Notes: generated by a model not told the origin, from the letters alone. A DNA stretch of 64,000 bases from Micromonospora sp. WMMD812 (GCF_027497215.1 NZ_CP114904.1:1364001-1428000); one strand, 5' to 3'. Positions 44,786-53,560 are shown, counted from the first letter of the stretch. Program-made: numbers and translations.

Positions 44786-45751
44786 TCACACTCCCATCTC
44801 GGCCTCGTACGCCCGCCGCAGCCGCCGACGGGCGCCCGGGGCGAGACAGATATGCCAGGCCTGGCCCTCGTCGATCACGTTGATCTCGCCGGCCTCCTGC
44901 CGGGCGAGGAGCACCTCGGCCAGGGCGCCCCGTGCGCCGAAGCGGTCGAACCAGTCCATCTCGATGTCCGCCGCGTACCCGAGGCAGTGCCCGCTGGGCA
45001 GCATGGCCGAGTAGCCGAGGCGGCGCAGCCGGTACTGGTGCTCGGCGCTGCGGGTCAGGCTGGTGACCCACAGTGGCGGGGTGCCCGCCGGGGTGGCCCG
45101 GGCGAACTCCCGGCCGAGGTCGTTGAGCAGCGCCACCACCTCCCGGCGGGCGCGCCGGGCCAGCAGTCCGGCGGTACGCGGGCTGGCGTCGGGCCGCAGC
45201 CGTCGCCGGGCCGCCTGGAACCCCCGGCCGAGCAGGGTCGCCGGCTGTTCGCGGTAGCGGAAGCGCAGCAGATCACGGCGGCGCAGCCACTCCAGGTCGA
45301 CCAGCTCGGCGCTCCCCTCGACCTGGGCGTCGGTGAGGAAGGCGTGGGCGTCCCGCCACCACATCACGTCGATGCGGGAGAGCAGGTAGATCCGGACCAG
45401 GGCGGTGAGGTCCCGGGCCGCACTGCGCTCGTTCGGCTGGTAACGGGCCATCTCCAGCAGCAGCGTCTCGCGCGCGCCGAGGAAGCCCTGCGGGGTGGCG
45501 TCGAGCACCGCGGCGAGGGCGGGCTCGCGTAACCGGTCGTCGATCAGCACCTGCCGGGCGGCGGTGCTGGGCGCGTCGGCGAGGGCGCCGACCTCGACCA
45601 GCAGATCGGCGACGGCTGCCCGGTACGCGGCGAGGTCGGCCCCGGCGGCCGCCGGCCGGCCGGGCGAGGCGGTGGGGAGGCGGCGAGGCGCGGCGGTCGA
45701 GGTGACGGGCGGGCCGGACTGCGGTCCGGGGCGTCGGCTGGGCACTCGCAT
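44786..45751 (-). CDS. DUF5715 protein with M15 (VanY/VanX-like) peptidase fold
   Basis: A 321-residue protein without a clear signal peptide. A Pro-rich N-terminus and a helical region (40-220) precede a D-Ala-D-Ala-peptidase-like module: LPSGHCLGYAADIEMDWF gives the SxHxxGxAxD metal motif (His255, Asp262), and QAWHICLAP supplies a third ligand, His300. The usual catalytic Glu three residues before that His is Gln297 here (Glu295 is nearby), so activity is uncertain. It is the first gene of a tight pair with the Cys-less synthetase. The start at 45751 has a ggagagga ribosome binding site. Confidence 0.75.
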   Translation of the reverse strand: MRVPSRRPGPQSGPPVTSTAAPRRLPTASPGRPAAAGADLAAYRAAVADLLVEVGALADAPSTAARQVLIDDRLREPALAAVLDATPQGFLGARETLLLEMARYQPNERSAARDLTALVRIYLLSRIDVMWWRDAHAFLTDAQVEGSAELVDLEWLRRRDLLRFRYREQPATLLGRGFQAARRRLRPDASPRTAGLLARRARREVVALLNDLGREFARATPAGTPPLWVTSLTRSAEHQYRLRRLGYSAMLPSGHCLGYAADIEMDWFDRFGARGALAEVLLARQEAGEINVIDEGQAWHICLAPGARRRLRRAYEAEMGV

Positions 45752-45906
45752 GATCGGTCCTCTCCGGTCACGACGCGGGGTTGCTGGCCCTGCACACACC
45801 GTAATCGGCCGGATCGGGAGGAGCCCGAATAATCCCTGCTAAGCACCCCGATTGACGACGTTGTGGGAGGGCCCGGCGAGCCGGGGTCGGGACGGGGACG
45901 AACCGG

Positions 45907-46740
45907 TCACTCCTCGACGGCTCCGCTCAGCCGCTGGACCTCGGCGTACGACGGTGGCTCCGGCGGGACGGCCGGCCCCACGCGAGGATCCGGACCCGCG
46001 GCCGGGCCCGGATCCGCGGACCGCAGGGCGTCCACGGTCGCCAACGCGGCCCCGAGCGCCGCGCGGAACAGCAGCGAACCGGTGCTGATCCGAGCCACCC
46101 CGAGCCGGCCCAGCTCGGCGACGGTCGGACCGCCCGGCCGGTACAGCACGTTCAGCGGGGCGTCGAGTTCCGCGACCAGGACGCCGACCGTGGCGGCGTC
46201 CGGCACGCCGGGCGTGAAGATGCCGTCCGCCCCGGCCGCCCGGTACGCCCCGGCCCGCTCCAGCGCCTGCGGCAACGGGTCGGGGACACCGAGCCACCAG
46301 GCGTCGGTGCGGGCGTTGACGAAGAGGTCCGGGGCCGCGACCTTGACCGCCGCCACCTTGTCCGCGGTCAGCGCAGGCGGGTCGAGTGTCCCGTCCGACC
46401 GGCCGTCCTCCAGGTTGATCCCGACCACGCCGAGCCCGGCCAGTTCGACGGCGAGCGCCGCGACCTCGGCCGGGTCGTCGCTGAATCCCGCCTCCAGGTC
46501 GACGGTGAGGAGCGTGGACACCCCGCGCAGCAGTCGGGCCAGCCGCAGGGTCTCCGCCCGGGTGGCCGCGGCACCGTCGGGCAGGCCGGCCGCGGCGGCG
46601 ACGCCGAGGCTCGTGGTGCCGACCGCCGGATATCCGCGGGTGGCGAGCGCGGCGGCCGAGGCGTGGTCCCAGGCGTTGGGCAGCAGCAGCGGCGTGCCGG
46701 CGTGGTGCAGGGCGTGGAACGCGGCGTGCCGGTCGCTCAT
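45907..46740 (-). CDS. Isocitrate lyase/PEP mutase superfamily protein
   Basis: A 277-residue TIM-barrel enzyme. The N-terminus FHALHHAGTPLLLPNAWDHA, GYPAVGTTSLGVAAAAGLPDG and LTVDLEAGFSD, then GVVGINLEDG and VNARTDAWWLG are typical of the oxaloacetate-decarboxylase/PEP-mutase-like branch. Mg ligands Asp and Glu are visible (DLEAGF, NLEDG), but the KKCGH loop of isocitrate lyase is absent. It probably cleaves or forms a C-C bond next to a carboxylate; the substrate is unknown. The start overlaps the P450 stop as ATGA, so the two are co-expressed. Confidence 0.88.
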   Translation of the reverse strand: MSDRHAAFHALHHAGTPLLLPNAWDHASAAALATRGYPAVGTTSLGVAAAAGLPDGAAATRAETLRLARLLRGVSTLLTVDLEAGFSDDPAEVAALAVELAGLGVVGINLEDGRSDGTLDPPALTADKVAAVKVAAPDLFVNARTDAWWLGVPDPLPQALERAGAYRAAGADGIFTPGVPDAATVGVLVAELDAPLNVLYRPGGPTVAELGRLGVARISTGSLLFRAALGAALATVDALRSADPGPAAGPDPRVGPAVPPEPPSYAEVQRLSGAVEE

Positions 46741-47915
46741 CGCGCTACCACCTCGAGCCGGGTCGGCACCCGCAGCAGCGGGTGCGGTTCGTACCGCACC
46801 GGCCCCGGGACGCGACGGCACCGCTCGCGCAGCACGTCCAGCACCCCGGCGGCCAGCGCCAGGGCGTGCCCGCTGCCGGGGCAGCCGCGGGGTCCGACGC
46901 CGAAGGTCAGCGCCGCCGCGGCCCGGCCGGGCCGGAACACGTCCGGCTCGGCGAAGACCGCCGGATCCCGGTTGGCCGCGTCGAAGCGCAGCACCAGCGG
47001 CGTGCCGGCCGGCAGCTCGACGCCGCCGATCCGCACGTCGCCGGCGGTGATCCGCCGGCTGCCCCGGACCGGCGGATCCAGCCGCAGCACCTCGGCGAGC
47101 AGGTCCACCAGGTCCCCGCCGGAGGCGGCCGGTACGGCGTCGGCGTCGGGCCCGGTCGGCGCGGTGCCGCCGCCCGCTCGCGCCGCGTCGCCCCCGGGGT
47201 GGGCGCGCGGCGTGGCCGGCGCCCCGGGCGGAGGCAGCAGGTGGCGACCGAGGGCGGGGTGGGCGCGCGGGGTGGCGGGAGCCTCGGCCGGAGGCAGCAG
47301 GTGGCGGGCGCCGGCGCAGATCAGCCCGGCCGTCGCGTCGCACGCCTGGACCAGCAGCCCGATCCGGTTGGCCAGCGCCTCGAACGGGTCCGGCGGGGCC
47401 AGCGCCACCAGGGCGGCCACCGCCCGGTCCGCCCGCCGCACCACCGCCGGTTCGGCCCCGGGGTGGTACGCGGCGGCGACGGCGGCCACCGCCGGCACGG
47501 CCGCGTCCGGGTCGGCGAAGCCGAGTCGCGCGGCCAGCACCCGCACCGGTACGCACCGGGCGAGCGCGCCCGCCACGTCCAGGCGGCCGCCGGCCGAATC
47601 CAGCGCCGCGCCGGACAGCCGGCTCGCGTGCTCGCGCAGCGCGTCCGGGTCGAGCGTCGCCAGCGCCGCGACGCCTACGTCCCGCCTTCTCGGGTGCTCC
47701 GCCGGGGCACTGAACCGGCTCACCGCGCCGCGCAACCCGGCCAGCGTGCCCGGCGGGCCGGGCTCGGCGACCGGCACCCGGCAGGAGGGTTCGACGAGGG
47801 CGGCGCGCACGTCGGCGTACCGGGTGAGCGTCCAGCCGGTGTCCGGGTGCGGGCGGGGCGGGCCGCACGGCGGGGTGTCGGAGGCAGGGGCGAGGACGGG
47901 CCAGGTCGCGGTCAC
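46737..47915 (-). CDS. Cytochrome P450 with an internal 20-residue duplication
   Basis: A 392-residue bacterial P450. Heme motif FGVGPRGCPG with ligand Cys345; ExxR motif EVLR (275-278); RFDAANRDPAVFAEPDVFRP before the heme loop. The I-helix is poorly conserved (CDATAGLICAG, without the usual acid-Thr pair), so O2 activation is doubtful. Right after it two near-identical 17-residue stretches (RHLLPP--APATPRAHP at 204-220 and 224-240) make a 60-bp tandem duplication inside the gene. It is the first gene of a pair with the PEP-mutase-like protein. Substrate unknown. Confidence 0.85.
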   Translation of the reverse strand: MTATWPVLAPASDTPPCGPPRPHPDTGWTLTRYADVRAALVEPSCRVPVAEPGPPGTLAGLRGAVSRFSAPAEHPRRRDVGVAALATLDPDALREHASRLSGAALDSAGGRLDVAGALARCVPVRVLAARLGFADPDAAVPAVAAVAAAYHPGAEPAVVRRADRAVAALVALAPPDPFEALANRIGLLVQACDATAGLICAGARHLLPPAEAPATPRAHPALGRHLLPPPGAPATPRAHPGGDAARAGGGTAPTGPDADAVPAASGGDLVDLLAEVLRLDPPVRGSRRITAGDVRIGGVELPAGTPLVLRFDAANRDPAVFAEPDVFRPGRAAAALTFGVGPRGCPGSGHALALAAGVLDVLRERCRRVPGPVRYEPHPLLRVPTRLEVVAR

Positions 47916-47978
47916 GCGTCGACGCTAGGCGCGCGACCCTACGGCCCCCGCCGAAGTGTCACCCCGCCCCGACGCCTT

Positions 47979-48056
47979 GATCGACTCCGTGTCGCCCACT
48001 GGCGGTGTCCCGTGGACCGGGACATCGGCACGTCGGGGAGACGGTGTCGGTCATCG
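47979..48056. repeat. Dispersed palindromic element, copy E (degraded)
   Basis: Left end ttgatcgactccgtgtcgcc is nearly the complement of the right end of copy D, followed by tggcggtgtccc and a poorly matching right arm ending gtcggtcat. It lies between the P450 start and the ArsR-type gene end. Confidence 0.5.
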
Positions 48057-48059
48057 GCG

Positions 48060-48806
48060 TCAGGCGCGCCCGCCGCCGGTGTCGGTGGTCGCGGGCGGCG
48101 CCAGGGTGGCCGCGGGCACGCCGAGGGCGGCGGCCAGCGCCGGGGCGCCGTCGGGGGTGAGCCGGACGGCGCGGCCGTCGCCCCGGGCCAGCCAGCCCAG
48201 GTCGAGCAGGCGCGCGCAGAGGGCCGCGGCGAGCGCGCCGGAGAGGTGCGGGCGGCGTTCTGTCCAGTCGAGACAGTCGCGCAGCAGCGGCCGGCGGGTG
48301 GCGCGCAGCGGCGCCACCGTCAGCCCGAGGTCGGCGCACCAGTCCAGCCCGGCCGGCGTGAGGGTGAGCCCGCCGGCCCGGTCCAGCAGGCCCCGGTCGA
48401 GCAGCGCGTCGTGCACCAGCACGCCGAGCCGGCCGGCGAGGTGGTCGTAGCAGGTCCGGGCGTACGCCTGGGCGGCGGTGGCGCGGGCGGCGCGCAACGA
48501 GCGGGCCGGCGGCGGCGCGGCTCCCACCCGCCCGGCCAGGTCTTCGATGAGCTGGGCCACGGACGGGTCGGCCAGCCGCACGTAACGGTGCCGCCCCTGC
48601 CGTTCCTGCACCAGCAGCCCGCCCCGGACCAGCTGGCTGAGGTGGTCGCTCGCGGTGGACGCCGCGACGCCGGCGGCCCGGGCCAGCTCCCCTGCCGTCC
48701 AGGCCCGCCCGTCGAGCAGGGCCAGGCAGAACCGGGCCCGGGTGGTGTCGGCCAGCAGGGCGGCGAGCTGGGCCAGGGCCGGCGCGTCGGTGGTCGTGGG
48801 GTGCAT
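48060..48806 (-). CDS. ArsR-type winged-helix transcriptional regulator
   Basis: A 248-residue regulator. The N-terminal winged helix (about 8-85) has LAALLADTTRARFCLALLDG, the recognition helix ASTASDHLSQLVRGGLL and wing QERQGRHRYVRLAD. The C-terminal 150 residues, with YDHLAGRLGVLVHDALLDRG, are longer than in classical ArsR proteins and match the actinobacterial ArsR-plus-ligand-domain type; there is no metal-binding CVC motif. It is divergent from the GH43 gene, with a palindrome in the shared promoter region. Confidence 0.88.
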   Translation of the reverse strand: MHPTTTDAPALAQLAALLADTTRARFCLALLDGRAWTAGELARAAGVAASTASDHLSQLVRGGLLVQERQGRHRYVRLADPSVAQLIEDLAGRVGAAPPPARSLRAARATAAQAYARTCYDHLAGRLGVLVHDALLDRGLLDRAGGLTLTPAGLDWCADLGLTVAPLRATRRPLLRDCLDWTERRPHLSGALAAALCARLLDLGWLARGDGRAVRLTPDGAPALAAALGVPAATLAPPATTDTGGGRA

Positions 48807-48883
48807 CCGCCCATGCTGGCACGGCGACGGTTCGGTCCCCGCCGACGCGGCACGGGACACGTCGACGACCTCAGCCGGCTCTT

Positions 48884-48907
48884 TACAACGTTGTATCCAT
48901 CGTTGTA
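48884..48907. promoter_or_regulatory. Probable ArsR-type operator
   Basis: A perfect 12-bp palindrome TACAACGTTGTA (48884-48895) followed by a half-site CGTTGTA (48901-48907). It sits in the only AT-richer patch between the divergent regulator and GH43 genes, suited to autoregulation and control of the glycosidase. Confidence 0.6.
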
Positions 48908-48966
48908 GGAACGGACACGCACGCCGTACCACCCCACCACCATCCACCCGACCCGAGGCAGGACTG

Positions 48967-51189
48967 ATGGGACACCTCCGCCGCGGCGGCGCGCTCGCCG
49001 CCGTACTCGGTCTGCTGCTGGCCGCCGCCCCGGCGCCGGCCGCCGCCGATCGACCGTCCGCCGCCCGGTACCACAACCCGATCTCCGCGGGCGTCGGCGA
49101 CACCTTCGCCGACCCGGTGATCGTCCGGGGCGACGACGGCTACTGGTACGCCTACGGCACCACCGACCCGCTGCGCGAGGGCGAGCGACAGTTCCACCGG
49201 GTGCCCACCGCGCGCTCCGCCGACCTGGTCGACTGGACGTACGTCGGCGACGCCTTCGGGCCCGACCAGCGCCCGCCCTACGCCGCGCCCGGCGCGGCCT
49301 TCTGGGCCCCGGACGTCCGCCGGATCGGCGACCGGTACGTCATGTACGTGACCGTCACCGACACCACCGTCTCGACCGACGGCAGTGACTACGCCATCGG
49401 CGCGGCCACCGCGCCCACCCCGACCGGCCCGTGGACCTTCGCCGACCAGCCGGTCGTCGCCCCACGCGCCGGCGGGGGCGGCGGTTTCCTCACCACCATC
49501 GACCCGAGCCAGTTCACCGACGTCGACGGGACCAGCTACCTCTACTACGGCAGCTACTACGGCGGCATCTCGGTCACCGAACTCTCCCCCGACGGGCTGC
49601 GCACGGTGGGCGCCCCGACGCTGGTCGCGATCGACAACAAGTTCGAGGGCGCCTACGTGCTGCGCCACGACGGCTTCTACTACCTCTTCGCGTCCACGGC
49701 GAACTGCTGCGCCGGCCCGGCCACCGGCTACTCCGTCCAGGTCGGGCGGGCGACCGGCCCACGCGGGCCGTTCCTGGACCGCGACGGGACCCCGCTGGTC
49801 GCGTCCCGCGCCGGCGGCACGCCGGTGCTCACCCAGAATGGCAACCGGTGGATCGGCACCGGGCACAACGGCTTCCTGACCGATCTGTCCGGACAGGACT
49901 GGATCGTGTACCACGCCATCGACCGGGCGGACCCGTACCTGGACGAGCCGTTCGGCATCAACGAGCGGCCGATGCTGCTGGACCGGCTGGACTGGATCGA
50001 CGGTTGGCCGACGGTGAACGCCGGGACCGGCCCGTCGGAGGGGAACCGGCCGGCGCCGGTCGCCACCGGCACGCTGGACGAGCGTTTCGACGGCGGCCTG
50101 GCCGGGTGGCGGCGGGGCACCGGCGACTGGCGGGTGGCCGACGGCCGGCTCACCGGACGCGGCGAGCTGACCAGCCGTACGACCGTCGGCGGCGACGTGC
50201 GGGCGGAGGCCGACCTGCGGCTGACCGGCGCGGACGCCGCCGGCATCGCCCTGGCCAACCGGGTCGAGGTCCGCGTCGACGCGGCGGGCGGCCGGCTCGT
50301 TGCCCGCGACGGGGGCCGGACGGCCACCGCCCCGCTGCCCGCCGGATTCGCCGCCGCCGACCGGCACAACCTGGCCGTCGAGGTACGTGGCCGCCAACTC
50401 GTCGCCGAACTGAGCCCGGCCCGGCTCGGCGACCAGCTCGCCGTGGTGACGCTGCGACTGGACCGCCCGGTCGCGGGTCGGGTGAGCCTGCGCGCGACGG
50501 GCGGAGCCGCCGAGTTCGACAACGTCAGCGCGGCCCGGCTGTACCGACCGGCGCGGGCCGCCTCCCCCGGGCCGCGGGTCGGCGCGCCGCTGCCGGCGTG
50601 GTCCGACGAGTTCCGCGACGGCCTCGGGCCGGCCTGGAGCTGGGTCCGCCCGGACCCGGCGGCGGCGGTGGCCGGCGGCGCGCTGCGCTGGCCGGTGCAG
50701 GGCGGCGACCTGGCCGGCACCGGCAACACCGCCGGCGTGCTGCTGCGCGACGCGCCGGCCGGTGACTACGTCGTCGAGACGAAGGTGACCCTCGACCTGG
50801 GCGAGGACTCGGTCCGCAACTACCAGCAGGCCGGCCTGGTCGCGTACGTCGACGACGACCGCTTCGCGCGGCTGGCCCAGGTGGCGATCTGGAACACCCG
50901 GCAGGTCGAGTACGGCTACGAGCTGCCGTTCGCCGGCCAGCCGGTGTACGGCGGCAGCATCGTCGGCACGCCCGCCACCACCACCTGGCTGCGGTTGGCG
51001 CACCACGTCGACCCGGTCAGCGGCGAGCACGAGTTCCGGGCCGGGTCGAGCCGGGACGGGCGTACCTGGACGTGGGGTGCGGTGTGGACCCTCCCGGCGG
51101 ACACCACACCCCGGATCGGCCTGATCGCCCACGGCGGCGCTCAGCCGGCGGTCACCGCCGAGTTCGACTACCTGCGCTTCTACCGCTGA
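48967..51189 (+). CDS. Secreted glycoside hydrolase family 43 protein (arabinanase/xylosidase-like)
   Basis: A 740-residue exported enzyme. The signal peptide (1-28) ends in APAAAA-like sequence. The five-bladed GH43 propeller (35-350) shows Asp49 (FADPVIVRGDDG), the pKa-modulating Asp179 (TTIDPSQF) and catalytic Glu227 (KFEGAYVLR). A middle beta-sandwich (about 360-540) and a C-terminal DUF1349/concanavalin-like domain (about 555-740, QAGLVAYVDDDRFARL) follow and may bind sugar. It probably acts on arabinan or xylan outside the cell. It may be controlled by the divergent ArsR-type regulator. Confidence 0.9.
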   Translation: MGHLRRGGALAAVLGLLLAAAPAPAAADRPSAARYHNPISAGVGDTFADPVIVRGDDGYWYAYGTTDPLREGERQFHRVPTARSADLVDWTYVGDAFGPDQRPPYAAPGAAFWAPDVRRIGDRYVMYVTVTDTTVSTDGSDYAIGAATAPTPTGPWTFADQPVVAPRAGGGGGFLTTIDPSQFTDVDGTSYLYYGSYYGGISVTELSPDGLRTVGAPTLVAIDNKFEGAYVLRHDGFYYLFASTANCCAGPATGYSVQVGRATGPRGPFLDRDGTPLVASRAGGTPVLTQNGNRWIGTGHNGFLTDLSGQDWIVYHAIDRADPYLDEPFGINERPMLLDRLDWIDGWPTVNAGTGPSEGNRPAPVATGTLDERFDGGLAGWRRGTGDWRVADGRLTGRGELTSRTTVGGDVRAEADLRLTGADAAGIALANRVEVRVDAAGGRLVARDGGRTATAPLPAGFAAADRHNLAVEVRGRQLVAELSPARLGDQLAVVTLRLDRPVAGRVSLRATGGAAEFDNVSAARLYRPARAASPGPRVGAPLPAWSDEFRDGLGPAWSWVRPDPAAAVAGGALRWPVQGGDLAGTGNTAGVLLRDAPAGDYVVETKVTLDLGEDSVRNYQQAGLVAYVDDDRFARLAQVAIWNTRQVEYGYELPFAGQPVYGGSIVGTPATTTWLRLAHHVDPVSGEHEFRAGSSRDGRTWTWGAVWTLPADTTPRIGLIAHGGAQPAVTAEFDYLRFYR

Positions 51190-51197
51190 CCGGACAG

Positions 51198-51240
51198 CCG
51201 GGGTCCCTCCCTGCCGGACTCGACAGTGGAGGGACCCCGG
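51198..51240. terminator. Bidirectional terminator after GH43 gene
   Basis: A 13-bp stem (ccggggtccctcc at 51198-51210 with its complement at 51228-51240). Its right arm ends one base before the stop codon of the convergent phosphoesterase gene. Confidence 0.85.
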
Positions 51241-51762
51241 TCAACGCGCGGCGGGTGTGAACGGCCCGACGCTGCGGGTGTCGCCGTCGTAGCTGCGCGC
51301 CGCGACGAAGTCGCCGGACGGGCGCTCGCCACCGACCACCGCCCGGGCCCGGCGACGATCGGCGTCCCGAAACCGCAGCGCCAGGCTCAGATGCGGGACC
51401 CAGCGCCCCGGCAGGTGCCACGGGCGCGGCCCGGGCGCGTCGGCGAGCACGTCCCAGACCGCGCCGTGCAGGGCGAGCAACCCGGGGGTGGGCCGCACCA
51501 GCCAGACCAGCGGAGCGCTGCCGTCGAGCACCGCCACCCGGTCGACGCGGGCGGGCAGGGGCAGCGCCGAGTCGAAGAGGGCGGCGAGTCGATCCTCGGC
51601 GCCGGGCGGAAACTCGTCCACCGCGGCGAGGGTCAGGTGCGGCCGGTTGGTGGGATGGGTGTTGCGGGCCAGGCTCGGCAGGCCGGTCGCGGCCAGCCGC
51701 TCCCAGGCCGTCCGGACCGCCGCGTCCAGCTCCGCCGAACAGAGCAGTTCGACCGTACGCAC
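51241..51762 (-). CDS. 2H phosphoesterase (2'-5' RNA ligase family)
   Basis: A 173-residue cytosolic protein with the two signature motifs of the 2H superfamily: RPHLTLAA (about 40-47) and VPHLSLAL (about 122-129). Members cleave 2',3'-cyclic phosphodiesters or ligate RNA halves; the actual substrate is unknown. It is convergent with the GH43 gene. Confidence 0.87.
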   Translation of the reverse strand: MRTVELLCSAELDAAVRTAWERLAATGLPSLARNTHPTNRPHLTLAAVDEFPPGAEDRLAALFDSALPLPARVDRVAVLDGSAPLVWLVRPTPGLLALHGAVWDVLADAPGPRPWHLPGRWVPHLSLALRFRDADRRRARAVVGGERPSGDFVAARSYDGDTRSVGPFTPAAR

Positions 51763-51803
51763 CCGCTCACGTTAGCTTCCCGGACCGGCGGGGCCATGGA
51801 CGG

Positions 51804-52409
51804 TCAGAGCCAGCCGTTCTCGCGGGCGGTGCGGATCGCCTCTGCCCGGTTGGCCGCGCCGAGCTTCTGCACCGCCGCGGCGAGGTAGTTGCGCACCGTG
51901 CCCGCGGACAGGTGCGCCCGGCGGGCGATCACGGCGACCGGGGCGCCGAGTTCGGCCAGCCGCAGCGTCTCCAGCTCCCGGGGCGTCAGCGGGCAGGCCG
52001 GGAGGGTGAGCGCGTCGGCGGCCAGGGCCGGGTCCACGTACCGGCCGCCCGCGTGCACCCGGCGGATCACGTCGGCGAGCGCGCCGCCGGGCGCGCCCTT
52101 GGGCAGGAACCCTCGGGCCCCGGCGGTCAGCGCCTGCCGCAGGTGGGCCGGGCGGCCGTGCCCGGTGAGCAGCACCACCGCGCATTCGGGCAGGGCGCGC
52201 GCCAGCTCGCCGGCGACCTGGATGCCGGTCCGGCCCGGCATCTCCAGGTCCACCACGGCCACGTCCGGTCGGTGGGCCAACGCCGCGGTGACCGCCGCCG
52301 GCCCGTCGGCCGCCTGGGCCACCACATCCAGGTCGGGTTCGAGCCCGAGCAGGGCGCCCACCGCCATCCGGACCAGGTCCTCGTCGTCGGCGAGCAGGAC
52401 GCGGATCAT
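51804..52409 (-). CDS. LuxR-type response regulator (DesR-like)
   Basis: A 201-residue regulator. Receiver: acidic residues DDE (8-10), phosphoacceptor Asp54 in VAVVDLEMPGRTG, Thr in LLTGHG, Lys in FLPKGAPGG. The LuxR helix-turn-helix is CPLTPRELETLRLAELGA with SAGTVRNYLAAAVQKLGAAN at about 140-190. Its start overlaps the kinase stop as ATGA. Targets unknown; the divergent membrane protein gene beyond the kinase is a candidate. Confidence 0.93.
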   Translation of the reverse strand: MIRVLLADDEDLVRMAVGALLGLEPDLDVVAQAADGPAAVTAALAHRPDVAVVDLEMPGRTGIQVAGELARALPECAVVLLTGHGRPAHLRQALTAGARGFLPKGAPGGALADVIRRVHAGGRYVDPALAADALTLPACPLTPRELETLRLAELGAPVAVIARRAHLSAGTVRNYLAAAVQKLGAANRAEAIRTARENGWL

Positions 52410-53560
52410 GCCGGGACCGGCACGGTGGCTTCGAGGGTGAACACGTCCTCGTCGCGCCGGACGTGCAGCCGGCCACCGGCCGCGCCGAGCCGGTCGGCGA
52501 GGCCGCGCAGGCCGCTGCTGCGCGCGTCCGGGACGCGCTCCTCGGCGCCGTCGTTGGTCACGGTCATCCGGGCCAGGTCGCCCTCCCGGACGATCTCGAT
52601 CCGGCACCAGCCGGCTCGGCTGTGCCGCAGCACGTTCGTGCCGGCCTCCCGCAGCACCGCGGCCAGGTCGCTCGCGGCCGTCGGCGGCAGGTCCGCCGGC
52701 GGGGGCACCAGGGTGCACCGTACGCCGCACGAGCGCAGCACCCCGGCGACGGCGGCGAGCTGGTCGCCCAGGTCGACGGCCCGGTAGCCGTGGACGGCCT
52801 CCCGCACCTCGGCCAGCGCCGAGATCGCCAACCCCTGCACCTCGGTGGCCTCTCGGCCGGCCCGCTCGGCGTCCACTTCCACGAGGCGGGCGGCGAGTTC
52901 GGACTTCAACGCGATGACGGTGAGGCTGTGCCCCAGCACGTCGTGCACGTCGCGGGCGAAGCGCAGCCGCTCCTCCGCGGTGGCCAGCCGGGCCTGCGCC
53001 GCCTGGCCGGCGCGCGCCTCGACGAGCAGGTCCCAGAACCACACCTGCAACCCGTTGACCAGGGCGACGCCCGCGCCGACACCGCCGGTCACCGCGAGGA
53101 AGCGCCAGACCTGGCCGCCGGTCCAGAGGGCCACGCCGACCGTGGCGACGAGGGTCACCACGGAGATCACCAGCGCTGCCGGGAGCCGGAGCAGCAACGG
53201 TGCCATGCCGATCAGGGAGGCGCCGAGCCACGCCCAGGTGGGCCACGCACCTGCGGCGACCGGGCCGACCAGCGGGACGGTCAGCAGCGCGACCACGCCG
53301 AGGCACCACTGGGCGCGACGGCGCCACCGCTGCGCCAGCCAGGGCGTCACCGCCGCGTAAAGCACGGCGGCCTGGCTGGCGGTGAAGGCGACGACGCCCA
53401 CGGCGCCGAGCGCGGCACGCGCCGGATCCGGTTCCCGGGCGATACCGACCAGCGGCAGGAGCAGGCTGGCCCAGATCCCGGTGGCGAGGGAGAACAGGGT
53501 GGCCGCGCGGGCGCGGCGCAACCGCCGATCAGCCCAGGTCCCTGCGGCCTCCTGCGTCAC
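52406..53560 (-). CDS. Sensor histidine kinase, DesK-like
   Basis: A 384-residue membrane kinase. About five transmembrane helices (20-175) are followed by the HisKA_3 box with His206 (RFARDVHDVLGHSLTVIALK) and an HATPase domain (REAGTNVLRHSRAG, SGLRGLADRLGAAGGRLHV). This arrangement is typical of DesK-type sensors of membrane state. The GTG start at 53560 was chosen from the position of the first helix; upstream sequence in the same frame is antisense to the next gene. Forms a two-component pair with the overlapping regulator. Confidence 0.92.
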   Translation of the reverse strand: MTQEAAGTWADRRLRRARAATLFSLATGIWASLLLPLVGIAREPDPARAALGAVGVVAFTASQAAVLYAAVTPWLAQRWRRRAQWCLGVVALLTVPLVGPVAAGAWPTWAWLGASLIGMAPLLLRLPAALVISVVTLVATVGVALWTGGQVWRFLAVTGGVGAGVALVNGLQVWFWDLLVEARAGQAAQARLATAEERLRFARDVHDVLGHSLTVIALKSELAARLVEVDAERAGREATEVQGLAISALAEVREAVHGYRAVDLGDQLAAVAGVLRSCGVRCTLVPPPADLPPTAASDLAAVLREAGTNVLRHSRAGWCRIEIVREGDLARMTVTNDGAEERVPDARSSGLRGLADRLGAAGGRLHVRRDEDVFTLEATVPVPA

